A stretch of DNA of 64,000 bases from Liolophura sinensis (taxonomy: Eukaryota; Mollusca; Polyplacophora; Chitonida; Chitonidae): contig NC_088304.1 in assembly GCF_032854445.1 (NCBI RefSeq), positions 23,545,513 through 23,609,512 of the forward strand. The letters are read 5' to 3'. Below are positions 39,561-54,343 of this stretch, piece after piece. A model generated the notes under the pieces. The model had not been told where the DNA came from. It worked only from the letters and a program-made list of their open reading frames with translations, and did not search any database. Numbering within the stretch: the stretch's first letter is position 1; the number at the start of each line of letters is the position of its first letter. The translations under genes were made by a program, and so were the position numbers.

Positions 39561-40837
39561 CATCTTGGGTGATGTTTGAAAACGTATTATTTTCAAACAA
39601 ATGCATTTTGACTGGTTGTTTCAGACAGTATATCCATACCAGCATATCCCATGAATCTGGTTTAATAAATTTTCTGCATTTAATAGTTAAGCAAGGCTTT
39701 AATCCTTCCTTTCCTAACCTAATACGGATCGATTGGGACTTCAGTCCACACTAATGTTAATACCGCGGTAAATGCTAGTCCAGTTTTAAACAACTAGTCC
39801 CCAGGTTTTATTAGACAACATTATGAAAGAGTATAGATTACCTATTAAGTATCAACACATTTTCAACATGTCAGCTGAGCCTTGGACCTAAGTGATATAA
39901 CAAATTTACTTCTCATATATGTATATATAGAGAGAGACATATACACATGCTAATGTAACCTGCAGTCAAAGTCCCCGATTTTTTTGATATGCGGCTTTTG
40001 AGCCAAGCCAGAATTTGGGCCAATTAAGTCATTACAGTATAACACAAACCTCACATACATTGCAACTGTCCTGCTATTTCGCAGTCTATGATAATACAAT
40101 ATAATATTACCAGTACTAGTAGTTATATACTTCATCAAATCCGGTACATGCGAGCACAGTTTAGCCCATTGAGGGTATGAGTGCGCAAGCAGGTGCAGTC
40201 TACGTTATCTGCTATACGCAGTATGCAATAAGATGAGAAGAAAACGTGATCCCCGGGGTTGATACGGTGCCATGACCAACCGCGAGATGTAAACAAAGTT
40301 ATGGGCTTTTCGTAAGAGAGTATTCAGCAATCTCGGCAGAATCTGTGATTCAGTGCAAGAAAATAACGCCATACATCTTTTTTGCAATCCGAAGCTCCAG
40401 GATTATGGAGGATCACACCCAGTCTGTTTGCCAGGAACACATTCAAAGAGCTGATCGTAATTCACGGCGCTATTCCAGTTTTATAAAACAGACCTCTAGA
40501 TGATCAAAATTAATTTTAGTCGAAATATTGATGTCACATTTATTTCATTAAATAATGGAAATCATCTCATGTGTTGTTTTTTTTTTAATTGGCTGTTTTT
40601 TTTACATAAATCAAAACTTATACTCTATCATCCAATTTAGTTTCTCACATTCATACGGAAGACAATGGTAAACCCTTAAAGACAAATGTAAAAAGGTCCT
40701 TTGCACCTATGTTTAACTGAATGTAACAAATTGACATCCACGTATAAAATCTTCTATCAGTGCATTACCAGAGCAAATTATTACCTTCTGCAGAACTTAT
40801 ACTCTGTTTGTTTAGTTTGTTGCTTGATTAGTAACAA

Positions 40838-41302
40838 TCAGGCGTGAGTCTCCAGGACGAAATTGGCCAAGGTAATGTTTCTCAAAAAGCCTGAAGGTTC
40901 ACCCGTCCTGGCTATTAAGATGATATATTTGTCATGACTACCACTTCTTTTAAGGAGCAACCTCACGTATGTCTGATTTCTTTTATGAACAATGTTCATC
41001 ACGACACATGCGGGAGGTAGGTTTGAACGCCTTACCGTCATGAAAAAGAGGATACTACCTCTAAGTGTAGACATAAGCGTTATGAACCTACGTACAAGAG
41101 TTTCTCTACATATGATGGTTACAGCGTCTATGTGTATAATCCCACAGACGCTGTAAAAACACACTGAGTACAGGGGGTATGTGATAAGGCTGAGAGCATC
41201 TTCACGCTGAATCGTAATGAGGCTCAAATAACGCCAGTCTAAATATTTAGATTCGGAGATATAAACCTCATCTTTCGTGACACAGCAAACCGCGTGCATC
41301 AA
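40838..41302 (-). other. Unrecognised 154-codon open frame
   Basis: It is among the longest open frames in the window. It starts MMHAVCCVTKDEV and includes LVRRFITLMSTLRGS and LLLKRSGSHDKYIILIA. A tRNA-like B box (GGCGTTCAAACCTACC, reverse) lies inside, so it may cross an old SINE. There is no family match and no clear splice frame. Confidence 0.2.
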
Positions 41303-42009
41303 AGGCTTTGGGTCATTACGTTAAATACATCACTTTTTATAGACGCTGGAACTTTTCCTCTAGCTGAACTCAAAACATCATCTTGGTCCAGAGAGTTTGG
41401 GTTATTTTCTTTCGTCATAGAAAGTGGAAATGCTGGTAGTTAATAATATTACGAATATCTATAGTGCGAACACACAAATACTCAGAGTACGTGGAAGGCA
41501 TATCCATCTCGCAGTTCAGGATTTCTAGCTGTTTAAGCGGAAGAGCACCCTGCGAAGCGAGAGGGCTTCTAGAAAGGGTGTTATAAATCACAGTCGGTGG
41601 CAAGAAATAATGTACTACTCTAAAAAAACGGAACTCTTACACCTTTCCCATCGAAAAAAGCGAATCTGGAAATTAGACGAAAGTGTTTATTCTGGCTAAA
41701 CGGCTGCGTGAAAAGTAAAACTGTCCTTTTTGTGAAACGAAATTATACTTAAGTCGTTCACATAGCGCAGTTATTTCTCGCATGGTATTCTAGCTTGATT
41801 GACTGCTGATATACGAATGTCTTTTTCGACGCCTAGATGCTAAGGATTGCAATACTGCCAGCATGTATGCAGAAAATCGGCCTTGCCTCTTTTAGAGCTG
41901 GTAACAAAAAAACTGATTTAAATGAATGACTATTTGACTGATGATGTCATTCTAGGACTGTGTGCTTGTAACGGGAGGTATACTGATGTTGCCATATTTA
42001 CAGTGCTGC

Positions 42010-42265
42010 TTCACTGAAATACTGTGTCAGGGACACCAGAAATGACACCCTAACCCAGTAACAGTACACGGACACTAGATATCATGCCCCTTAGCCAAAA
42101 GCATTACATTACAATCGCTATTTACACTGACACCACAACAGACACACTACTCAATAAAAATATGCACTGACACCAGACCTGACATCCAACCCATTCGCAG
42201 TACACTGACAACAGACCTGACAACCAACCAATCATAGTACCCTGACAAAAGAAATGGCAATCCAA
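42010..42265 (-). repeat. Diverged minisatellite, inverted relative of 18860-19195
   Basis: Units such as ACTGACACCAGACCTGACAT and CCAACCCATTCGCAGTACACTG are the reverse complement of the GTCATGTCTGGTGTCAGT motif. Confidence 0.65.
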
Positions 42266-42699
42266 ACCCAATCACAAAACGGGCTGTGAAATGACCCCCT
42301 CCCTATTACGGTAAGCGGACTTAATACAACAATCCAATACCTGTCCTATCCCTTTGTACTCAATACAATGTTCCTATACATGAGAAAATGCAATTTAACA
42401 GTGTAATAATCTGAATTGAATATAATCAATACATACAGTGTGAGCCTCATGCTAACTCGACATTACGGCTCAGGTTTAAAACTTGCAATGTAAGTCGAAA
42501 AAATGGTGAATAAACGGAAAACTACTTACCGATGGCTTTCATATAGTTGTCGAAATTCTCACTGGAGTAGAGTTGCCATTTACCCCCACTGCAGCCATGT
42601 TAGAAGGTGACCAGTCGAACTGTTTTAACTCTGCTCACTGGAGGACGTGATGGAAGTAACGCACGGCCTATAACGGAGCCGATCCGCAGCAACTCTTCA

Positions 42700-44214
<1,515 letters not shown>

Positions 44215-44433
44215 GCGCAGGTTCTTATACAGGCGATGTAATGTATTTGTTGGGACACTAGCTGGTATGCTTTAGGATATTGTATAAATTATACCGTTAA
44301 AGCTTTAGAAGACAAAAGGCGTAGTTACGCTGTGAAGCAGGGGATCTGCACAGGAAGACCGATAAAAACGGTTACCGGTGAACTGTAAATAGTTCCGATC
44401 ACACGGTGCGATCTGTAATCTAAAAGACTGCTG

Positions 44434-44555
44434 AGATCGGTTTCACCCAGCTATGTAAGCCCTTAACTACCATGACAACGTTACGTTGTAGAGATATAAA
44501 ATGCACTTGGCTAATAGCGACTTAACACTAAGTAAGCTTCATGAAACCGGTCCCT
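44434..44555. mobile_element. MITE family M3-like short copy
   Basis: The ends GATCGGTTTCACCCAG and CTTCATGAAACCGGTCCCTG are imperfect inverse copies around a ~90 bp body. Confidence 0.5.
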
Positions 44556-44959
44556 GACTGACTTGCTTAATTCACCAAAATCCAAACATGTGAACTGTTT
44601 TCCATTCGAATCGCATCAATTCGAATGTCAGTAGGTACAAATAGTATCAAATACAAAATAGTTCTGTGGCTTATTTTTATTCCATTAGTCGCCCTTGACG
44701 AATCGGCATAGGGAAATCTGTACCCTGTGAACGCGGTATACAGGGACAGAAAGTTAACATACGTTGATTACCATATATAACGAGCGCCGATACTCTAGGT
44801 TGTTTTCATTTAAATGTTAAATTAACTGAAATGTGTTGATAACAGTATTTTGTGTAATTAGAAGCCATTGACATCTAATACATTGTAACTAGCATTACTC
44901 AGTGTTTAAAATAGATCTGCTTAAAATAGATGTGCATACAACCTGTGGATGATCATAGC

Positions 44960-45004
44960 CTGCCGGTTTCCTCACACCATGAAAACACCAATCAAATAAA
45001 TCAA
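44960..45004 (+). mobile_element. SINE family S1, tail fragment
   Basis: CCGGTTTCCTCACACCATG followed by AAAACACCAATCAAATAAAT is seen. Confidence 0.55.
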
Positions 45005-45045
45005 AATAATCATTTTATTTGAGCTATGGGGGAACGTGTATATAA

Positions 45046-45130
45046 GCATTTACGTGAACAGTTCATATAAAACTGAGGTAAGCTTACATGTGTCCGGGTT
45101 TCACCGGTTACCTGTGATCATTTGCTTCCT
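45046..45130 (+). repeat. Dispersed repeat R7, copy 2
   Basis: CATTTACGTGAACAGTTCAT, ATAAAACTGAGGTAAGC and GGGTTTCACCGGTTACCTGT relate it to 18357 and 46613. Confidence 0.45.
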
Positions 45131-46013
45131 ATACATTGTCAGTCCTTGCAGATCTAGTTTAAATCCCCATGCTGTTGTCGTTCATATTCTCAAACAAGGT
45201 TCATTACCCCATAAGCACAAAATTTCTTTCACCCAAAAGTAAACATCATGGCAATTAATGTTGTGTTTCGTTATCATTGCAGTTAAGGGGTAAGACTACA
45301 TGCGAACTAGCGAGAGCTAGATTCAAACCAGAACCCATTGGTTTCAGTCAGTCCCACACTGAATGTGCTCTGAGCACGTAGCAGCTACTGCTCTCAACAG
45401 CTTCATAATATATTTAATTGAGCTACGCCGGAACCATACATGCAATGTGACAACAAATATGTACAATGTATTGGCTTATAAATTTGGGGATGTAGATGAC
45501 AGGGGCAATTACATCATCAAAAATGTGATCCGGGATCAGGTGGTGATCACTGTGTATTAGTTAATTCAGGAACTTTGTAACCCACGCATGGGCATAAGCA
45601 TCCATGCTTTAAACGGGGTATAGGGTGTAACCCGTTCATTCCATTTCGTGCTATTGCCTGAAAACAATCCAAAAACAAACACAGGTAAAAAGGATATGCA
45701 GTGGATTCGAACCGCAGTGATCTTATTACTGGTACCAGCTCAGTTTCGCTGTTCTGACGATCGTTTGACCCCGGATACTACTACAACGAACAGAAACACA
45801 ATGGTTGAGATTCACCTAACAAAGAGGCTGAAATAAAAAAAAAAGACCGGGAGGTGGAAGCTGGATGTTTTCACAACAACGTACGCTAGATTTGTTATTC
45901 TATGTTATGTGAGGGAGAAAGAGGGTTGGGAGAGGAGGGGGGGGGGGTAGGCGGCTCCCACCAAAATGCTAACCGCAGTCATATAAGTGTATAAACTACC
46001 TACAAATATTGAG

Positions 46014-46364
46014 TTAGTGGAGTGCTTTTAACGTCATACTCAACAATTTTCCAGTCATATGAAGAGGGAAAGTCCTTAAAGTGCATGTAATGTTCTTCCT
46101 TGTTGCAGTACTGATTTCCACCGCTCTTCTATCTTGCTGCTTCACTGAGATGACCTGCAAAGGTAAGTAAATCGCCCCATCCGCCCCATCCGCCCCATTA
46201 TACGATACGGGCGAACCAGACATTGAACTATCCCCTCCATGCTGAACGTCAAGCCAGGTCTTAGGTGTGACCCGACCACAGGATTGAACCTGGACTGAAC
46301 CTGAATTAACCCTGGATCTACGCATCTGAAGCGGGCGCTCTTCCAACTGAGCTATTGGGGCCGG
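46014..46364 (-). mobile_element. tRNA-derived SINE with the S3-type tail
   Basis: Read in reverse, the head GGCCCCAATAGCTCAGTTGG with AGAGCGCCCGCTTCAGATG is strongly tRNA-like. The end is ATGACTGGAAAATTGTTGAG then TATGACGTTAAA. A CGCCCCATC triplet repeat lies in the middle. Confidence 0.7.
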
Positions 46365-48929
46365 TAAAAGTACTGACCACTCAAAGTTTTATGTAACAGT
46401 GTACGTTATGGATATCAAAAGCATCTCTGAGGCTTGGTCCTTTATTGTATTTACGTTATTGTATTTTAAATGTGATGACAGCACAGCTGAGTATTTCTAG
46501 GGCAGTCACGTCGAATAATTGCAGATAACGTCACTGCATTTTTTTACCTTATTCTGCTCAAGCCATGGAGCTAGGGAGCGTGTGATTTGCTACTATTTAT
46601 ACATAAGGATGTACATGAAGAGATATAATAAAACCCTATCTAAGGTTAATTGACAAGAGGGCGTATTTCACCGGTTACGTGTTACACTCGGAACTATGAA
46701 AAGGGGCGCCCAAACGAAAATTTTACTCAGAAATTATGACGTTGTAAAAGCTAAAAGCTATTCACTAACTCCTACAATTGTGTTATTTCCCTTATATCCC
46801 CTTCTATATCGCTGTTCTATCCCCACTCCACTGTCAATGCCTTAGTCTGACTCACAGGAAAAGCAAACAACGCCGGAGACTACCCTATACCGACGTGTGC
46901 TGACGGCCCCCATCCCCCTAATTAAGGGTCATCATATTATGCTCCAGAGGTTGTTCTTTCGAACCCTAATTATACCGACCTCCAAACCCAGGGGCAAGTA
47001 AACATCCAAGCGTTGATCGATGTACAGTACACATCATTTCTGTAATCACATTCCCCGCTGGCGCTCCAATATCATCCGACCTATGCTCATCATAGTACAC
47101 AAGGATTCAGAAGCTGGTTATGAAAGACGAATTAATAGCAAAACGTGGATTTTGTAAAAATAATACCGTTAGCCATGAGAAATTATAGCCTTGTGCAGCT
47201 TAGACAGGCTTTAGATCTTCGTCCGTTATCGTCGGTACTAACATTTTGCTGATTACGGGGATGCCAGTAGCTTAGCCACGACCACAAAGTTCGCCGATTC
47301 GGCGATGACCTGTAGAAGGACTTACGCACGTAAAGTCTATGTGGAAAAAGGCGTTTATGGCAAAAGTCACTTTGACCTGGGACATAAAATGCATACTATG
47401 CAGTATACTGTGCCACAATTTTGATCCCTGTTTTGCACTTTCAAAGCAAAAGTCACATTATTCCTAGGTAAAATTCGGTCACCGTAAGTTGAATTTATCA
47501 AGCGCAGAGCAGTAGTTGAGTCTCTGCAAAGGTAAGAAAAAACGCAGAGAGTCTTCAGCATTTTTTTCAATAATGTCGCGCCTAAAATTGAGAATATTGA
47601 CTCAGATAATGTTTGTAATCAACTAAAAGGAATATTTTACCAAAATTACGTTTAAAACCATAAAACGCCACAAACTAGTTTTTTTAACAAAATTTACCAA
47701 AATAGCAAAGGTATGAATCTCATCTATTTACCAGAGGATTTGGGAGAATTAGCTAGTGGTTGTGGACGATAATGACCTATACACTTCCAACAATATGTAG
47801 ATTCCTTCTCTAAATTTCCATTGTGTTCTAAAATGACTCATTTCACTCAAATCAGTAACTTACCGAGCCGATTTGTAACAAATGGTTGCTTTCTTGTCTT
47901 CAAAATAAACAACACAGTATGATTCTTGTCAACGCTTTAACAACTAAACCGAAAACCACTAGCAGAACAAAAAAATCCCGACCATCGCTGAAGGCCATGC
48001 GCTGTTATACACTAGTGGTATCATTTATTACTCAAGACCTCTGTTCTCGCGAAATAATTCCCCGAAGAGATTGCTTTCGTCGGTATAGTTTGGCATTGTT
48101 GTGGTTAGAGTGACTGTATACACATCATGGAATTCAAAATAACATGGGCATTCGGCGTCATAAGTTCATGGACATTTTTCAGCGCCCAGTGTTTGTGTAA
48201 ATCCTGTTTATAAACAGGAAACATCGGTATGTTATGACACCATCATTTACATCTAGCGGATTCTCATTTGTATACTACAAATAAAACTTTTCCATGTTGA
48301 CTTTTGGCAGACTAAAACAGTTTACTTTTCATTTACAGTTTGCTCAACGGCCAGGAGTAAAGAAATGTCGGTCAGTTCATACTATTCGAAATTTTTGGAT
48401 GAAACACAACATTCTAAGACTGATATGATACCCCAATGATTGATCATCGTTGTTAAGACGTTACGCTGGGTTGCTAGGCTACCCAAAAAAACTGTGAGAG
48501 CTGACGTCTATCCACGTCGTAAATAAAGCTACTGGAGACTTGTCCAGATTGTGCAAGGATCCGAAAGTGAACCAGTCATCCCGGTTGTGAGGCAATAAAA
48601 CGTTGTCAGTATAAGGTGCTATCATTTTAACGAAGGGAGATCACTCTCACACACAAAGCTTCTACTCGATTGATCCCTCAACCTGTTTTCAACTCCATCT
48701 GAGCGATTAACGCATCAAATCCCACCTTTTCGGACTGGTAATTTTCATAACACCTGAGAGTTAAAGTAGACGGATGGATTAAGGAGAAGGTAAGTAGATA
48801 TTTCCCATAACCATACCCAGAAATCATACGCATTCGCCTCTATGCGACGCAAAGGAAACGTCAGACGAGCATTTTTGGTACATTCAATAATAATTGACAT
48901 ATAAACCACGTAGTTATACAAATCAAACT
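46365..48929. other. Intergenic stretch left of the FABP array, no gene seen
   Basis: It is AT-rich with only short chance frames. A donor-like CGGCTCG|GTAAGTT occurs on the - strand at about 47862 without a supporting exon. Confidence 0.5.
46613..46695 (+). repeat. Dispersed repeat R7, copy 3
   Basis: ACATGAAGAGATATAATAAA and TTTCACCGGTTACGTGTTAC are shared with the copy at 45046. Confidence 0.4.
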
Positions 48930-48935
48930 TTTATT
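48930..48935 (-). terminator. Poly(A) signal of FABP gene C
   Basis: AATAAA on the - strand lies about 106 nt after the stop, matching the spacing in A and B. Confidence 0.65.
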
Positions 48936-49040
48936 TCCTGAAAATTACGTTACATTCATCTGATTTGAAAAACATGATTTCAGTTGTCTGACATTGCAGT
49001 TCTCTTGATTCTTTATCCTCCTTAGGTCACATCCACCTAA

Positions 49041-51731
49041 TCACGGTTTTTTGAACGTTCGCGTTGCTGTCACGTTACCGGCTGTCAAAAGCTAAAAAAT
49101 GAATTAAACTTTTTAAAAACCGGTACTAAACAAAGTTTACCCATGTTCTAAATATTTCGCTCAAACATTAAAAATGTGTGGGTAGAAATCTTCTCCCGTA
49201 TAAATTACGGATCTTTTCCGCAGAAGTTTGCATCTTGTAGACAAAATAAACCATAGTTTAGCATGTGTAATTGTCGTTACAGTTTGACATATTCCAAACA
49301 AACAATTTGCAAAGTGAATCATGCAGGCAGAACAAATCAGTCAGAAAATGAGTGCGGTTTCAAAAATACTTATACTCTAACAACGAAAACAGCTGATGTG
49401 CACTTACATGTGTCATTGTGTTGCCATCGACCTTCCGTACAACCCGTGTGGTGTGTTTACCCTTTGTTGTCTCCACTAAATCGCCACCCTCCAAACTGAA
49501 AAGCAACTGAAACAAGGAAAATATCGTGTTAGCCCCAAAATAATGAAATGGGATATGGGGTATCATCGTTGTCCTTGTCAGGCCGTTCGCTGAATAAAAC
49601 ACAGGGCGTTTTAAAACGCTCTGTGTTCTTATTTAATAAATTAAATAAATCAATTTGCATCGTTCGAGGTTTATTTATTTATTTATTTGATAGGTATTTC
49701 TTTCTTGGAACGCCCTTTTCGGACTACGAATGGTATAGGAATGTCGGACTTGACGCTTATATTTTACACCGTACTCAAAAATATTTCACTTATACGACGG
49801 CGGCCAACATTGTGGTGAAAGAAAACCGGTCAGAGAGCCGGGGAAATCCATGACTATCTGCAGGTTGCTGCCATACTTTCCACGCACGGATCCAGAGGAA
49901 GACAGCATGGGTTGGGCTTGAACTCACAGCGACCACATTGGGCCATTGCACCCAGCATAAAGACAGATCAACGATAAATAATCAGTGAGTGAACAAGGCA
50001 GCTGCTCAACAATCAGATTACTCTTACAGATTGATTTACCTTGCAGGTTTGGCCTGAGTGGTATGTGAAATCCACTTCCTGTCCTAGAGTGCCTTTCTTC
50101 ACCTGTTGATTGCTGGAAGTGTTGCCACTTTCAGTGATGGTGACGTCATTTCCGGAAATTTCGATAGTCTCGTGCAAACCGGAACCCAGTAATTCCAATG
50201 CCTTTTTAATATCAGATTCGGGAACGTCTACAAAGCAAATGCATAATTACTACTTCTTAAACAGTGCTGTGAAACATAATCAGCAGTACAAAATAGTCAG
50301 GCCTTTATTCTATTCTCTCTCTCAGTTGATTTGAATTGCTACTCTATAAACGCCCACTTTAGTTTTAGAAATGAGAGAAACAGAATTAATTATTAATTAT
50401 ATATGGTATGGTTTCGTTGTTTGTAGAGTAAATTTTTTTCTTGCATATATTATAAATATATATGTATAATCTATTAGGTCTATTGTCTATCTGTATCATT
50501 TCTATTAGTTGTATGTATGACTAATGTTTGTTTTGTCTTGTACACATGTTGTCGAGGAGACCCTGAATGGTCATTAGGCTGTGGGGAATCCTCGCTAAAC
50601 AAATAGAGTATTACATTACATGACAGAATGTAGAAAAAAGTATTTGAAATGCTTATGAGAAAGTACGGAACTATGGAAGGAGCATACGAAAAAAACCTCT
50701 TTATACAACAAAGACACTTTAATCTATAATCATAATAAAAGTATAAAACTGCCTTTTTAAGGGAGATCCTAAACAATTTTTTTTACTCATTATTGGCGGA
50801 GTAAAAATGAAAAAAAGTCTTTGAAAAGGTGCAAAACAGAGATTTTTTTCTGAAGAGTTACTGTTACAATAAATTATAGATCATTCAGCAAAGATCAAGT
50901 TTTCATATGAAATGCGCCAGACAAGATAACGTACTTCATTGATACAAGGTATGCTGTATGCTTGTAAAACCAAACATGCATCATCCCTTGGGCTTACCCT
51001 ATGATACATGTATGTTCAAACAAGTAAATGAATCTATAAAAATTTAGCAAACTTAACTAGCGGTAGAGGTACGTGTACATTTACGTTCAAACGCTGATGG
51101 TCCCCAGTTAAAGTAAGTCAACGTTTTTATTTAATACATTCAAGCAACTCTGAAAACCGAATTAGCTAGGGTTGGATATATCCTTCACGGAAGCTGGGAA
51201 TCTCTTGTGTCACCTTTGTGGAGAATCGCTCATACGGCATAAGTGCTACATGTATAGGGTAATACAGTATTACTGGGTTTCACTTAAGAACTGATTTTGA
51301 TATGCTTATTTAATTGGGGCCACAATACTATCTCAGGCCTCGCGATAATCATCCAATGAAAAGTAACCATTTGGGACGTACGTTCCTCTATAAATAAATT
51401 CTCTTTTTGTTGAGCCTTCAAAAGGATAATTTTTTTTCTCCTTAGCTATAAAAATTGGGTATAAAAAATTCTCTTTTTTTTTTCATCTTCGAAAAGACAA
51501 ATTTTTCATCTTTACTGTGACAATGATGAGTACAAAACTCTTATTGCACCCCCCTTTTCTCTATAATTATAACTATTTATTAATATGTCTTTTTTGTATT
51601 CAAAAAAAAATTTTGCATGTCCTATCCATCGGCTCGGGACCTGTCAACACAGGTCACTTACCTGTTGCCTTCAGATAGTTTTCCATGTTCTCTGTGGCTG
51701 TCTGTTCCCACTTTCCAACGAATTTGTCCAT
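49041..51731 (-). CDS. Fatty-acid-binding protein family gene C (4 exons)
   Basis: The exons are 51662-51731, 50040-50227, 49408-49506 and 49041-49091 (70, 188, 99 and 51 nt), giving 135 aa with an open frame. It shares the first 24 residues with B, then reads DVPESDIKKALELLGSG. It ends LLTAGNVTATRTFKKP, so the last exon begins with Leu instead of Val and ends in Pro. R110 and R130 are conserved and position 132 is Phe. Intron 1 is 1434 nt against 474 in B; the extra ~950 nt are AT-rich and unrecognised. Intron 2 holds a SINE (49670-49950). TATAAAA lies at 51830-51836 and AATAAA at 48930-48935, both on the reverse strand. Confidence 0.95.
49670..49950 (-). mobile_element. SINE family S1 in intron 2 of FABP gene C
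   Basis: The tail ATTTATTTATTTGATAGGTA is separated by about 60 extra bases from the body (CCGTACTCAAAAATATTTCA to GCGACCACATTGGGCC). A and B lack it, so it came after the gene duplications. Confidence 0.8.
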
Positions 51732-52025
51732 GGCGACTGTTCAACGTGAGTAGGTCTACAAGATCGGAGAGGTCAGATAACTCTGCTGTGGAGGCTGTTT
51801 GCTTGTGACATCGCTGAGATTCTGTCCCGTTTTATAGGGTCCGGCAGGCTTCACTTTGGTAACATCTGTACAGGTGTGTTTCACTTCACCCCGCCCCCAC
51901 GTGCGATTCCCAACCCTTCGACACGCCCATCAATCTCGCCAACCAATGGTTCCAGGCAACACGTGTTTAAAGCATACAGTGTTTTGTTTCATCTCGCAGC
52001 TGTCTAGTCCTGGAGTGCAAATCAG
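51732..52025 (-). promoter_or_regulatory. Promoter of FABP gene C
   Basis: A canonical TATAAAA lies at 51830-51836 (- strand), about 100 bp before the ATG. The palindrome has one change (ACATCTGTACAGGTGT at 51862-51877). On the + strand the blocks ACACGCCCATCAATCTCG and ACACGTGTTTAAAGCATACA match gene B. Confidence 0.7.
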
Positions 52026-52710
52026 CCTGGATGGGTAAACACGGGATTTGGCGTGAATGTTTTCAATTACCATTTGGACCATCGACACCTATCGTTGGTT
52101 TAAAACAAGTGTTTTACATAGTTTTACATAACAAATGCTGTCTTGGATGTATACAAAGTGAAACTTATTTATAAATGTAAAAACACAGTCAATAGAGAAA
52201 AGCGCAGATGTTTCTTCAGGTTTCCGAACAGTATACCGCACCAGTTATCAGTGTCTCCACACTAACTTACTATCAGAAAAAGGAGAACATTTCACTCACT
52301 GATCTCATTTGGCTAATCAATACTTGTCGTGTTCGAGGTAGTAGGAACAAGCTATGATGTTGTGAGTTTTTATGATATTTTCATCAATCTTAAATGAACA
52401 ATCTTTTCTATATGAACTTTCTGCTGAACGAAGTTGACTCCAGCTGCTATGTACGCCATCAATGAGTGACGTTGTTCAGCTCAGGGGAACCAGTATGTCC
52501 TAGGACAGATGCGGCATGTTGGGTCAGGAATTTAGTTTCTAAATGAGTTAGGCATTAAGTATTCTAACCATCACGTGATGTAACTTTCTGCCTGCTGTGA
52601 AGATACAGATTAGATTCAAAATGCTAAAAAAATTTTAGAAAACACCACGTACAAATCAATGTGAGTAAGTGTTTGGCCCAATATAATGTATAGGAAACTG
52701 TGCATCTTTA

Positions 52711-52950
52711 AATATTTATTTGATTGGTGTTTTATTCAAGAAAATTTCACTTATACGACGGCGGCCAGCATTATGGTGGGTGGCAACCGGGCAGAGCCCT
52801 GGAGAAGCCCGACCATCTGCTACTTGCAGACAGACCTTCCCAGGTACGGCCGTAGAGGGAGCCAGCATAAACTGGACTTGAACTCAACGCGACCGCATTG
52901 GTTTTAGCTCCTGGGTTTAGCGCGCTAACCAACTGAGCCACAGAGGCCCC
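52711..52950 (-). mobile_element. SINE family S1, full, upstream of FABP gene C
   Basis: It runs from TATTTATTTGATTGGTGTTT to AACTGAGCCACAGAGGCCCC, with small deletions. Confidence 0.85.
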
Positions 52951-53941
52951 TGGATCTTTAATGAATTCGTATAAAAGTAGACTACCCAGAATGCAAAGCG
53001 GCATACTTCCGGCAAGTCACATTTGCAATGGGTAACCCACAAAAGACATGTCATGAAACAAATGTTGCTATTTCTATTGTTTCAATCCTATGGCGGCGAA
53101 CAAAAGCATTTTACATCACGAGTTTTGTTAATTTCCTACGAAATAAGCCACGACTCGCATAGACGTTTTCATTTTATTTAAAGCCTTTTGGCGGTTCAGA
53201 TAAATCGTAAAGTTTTGGTTTTGACAGTTACGTAAATGAGCTGACCACTGAAAACGGCATCTATAAAACGGCGCGTCCCATAGATGCGTAAAAATGCATG
53301 ACTAAAAGTTGATTTATATAGTTGTCATGCAAGTCATAAAGAAAATGTCCGTGGACTTTTAGGTGTGTTTTTACCCCACTTCCTAAATACATCAGGTTTG
53401 TTGCTTTTCTTTTAAATTTAATAATTATTCCATAATTCCAGCGACACCAAAACATTAACCTAAGACCTTGTCTCGCCTCTCTGACAGCTGACGTTAGGAG
53501 TTGACGTTTATTTCTATGATGTGAAATCTTGATTCTCCGTAGAGAAGGGATCTTGTCGTTAAAGCTCTGACGTGCGTGTCTGCGAACAACTTGCCTTATA
53601 TGGTCGCGTTTTCTAATTTGTCGAAATTTCTGCACTGATGCAGATAAAATTTTAGTCACCCCGATACAATGATTCCAAAGCTTGGCTCTGTGTACTAAAA
53701 AATCGGTACAATGAGCGATTTCTACACCTGCTTGTGGTCGAGTAAAATGGGTTATAAAGAATGCTGTTTGTATACACTGTAAATATTTATTAGAATATTT
53801 TCATTCCTGATTTAGTTTCCAAAGTTTTCTAATGCATTTAAACTAATAATAATTGCACAGTTACGTCTCTATTTTCGACCTTGAAAACAATTTACATGGA
53901 ACAAGAAAACGATAATCGGTGCGACATGGACAAATATCATA

Positions 53942-53942
<1 letters not shown>

Positions 53943-53984
<42 letters not shown>
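53943..53984. repeat. (TA)n microsatellite
   Basis: A short pure TA run lies in the spacer upstream of FABP gene C; the matching spacer upstream of gene B lacks it. Confidence 0.95.
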
Positions 53985-53985
<1 letters not shown>

Positions 53986-54343
53986 TTCTCGAACTACTTT
54001 TGTTCGATCTTGGTCAGCCATCATGGTATTCATCAAAATGGACGAACGTCAGACATATCCATCGGCCTCAGATCCATTCAGGCCTCAGATTCATAAAATT
54101 TCATGAAACCTAGAACATGAGTATTGCGTGAACTTTCTTTCATAAATCACGTTGCCCACGGTTTTACAGGTAACGCCACTTCCTAATGAGAAGAAGCTGT
54201 AAACAGGAAGCTGGTGCTGATTTCAGATTTCATTTCGGATGTCATTTAATAGGTGAAATATTGATGTTTACATTGTAAGCCACTGATGGAATTCGCTGTC
54301 AAACTGGAAATCTACGCATAGCACATGCATCGGAACTATGTAC

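Larger units (their letters stand above)
34478..42598 (-). pseudogene. Diverged fatty-acid-binding protein copy D (exons 1 and 2 only; frame-broken or mis-sequenced)
   Basis: Exon 1 (42530-42598, donor GTAAGT) reads M-A-A-V-G then GKWQLYSSENFDNYMKAIG once a single base is restored in the G5 run of the coding strand. Exon 2 (34478-34664, acceptor TTATTAG, donor GTAAAA) reads VSPEMVEKGKTALGEAAK, continues to DDWTI, and resumes as GVKKVAFKLGQEFETTT after a one-base loss near a C4 run. The exon lengths are 69 and 187, each exactly one less than the 70 and 188 of A-C. Intron 1 is about 7.9 kb. Exons 3 and 4 were not found down to the claudin-like genes. This copy is closer to textbook FABPs than A-C are. 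Two homopolymer losses could be assembly errors, or the copy could be a pseudogene. The missing exons favour decay or a scaffold break. Confidence 0.7.
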
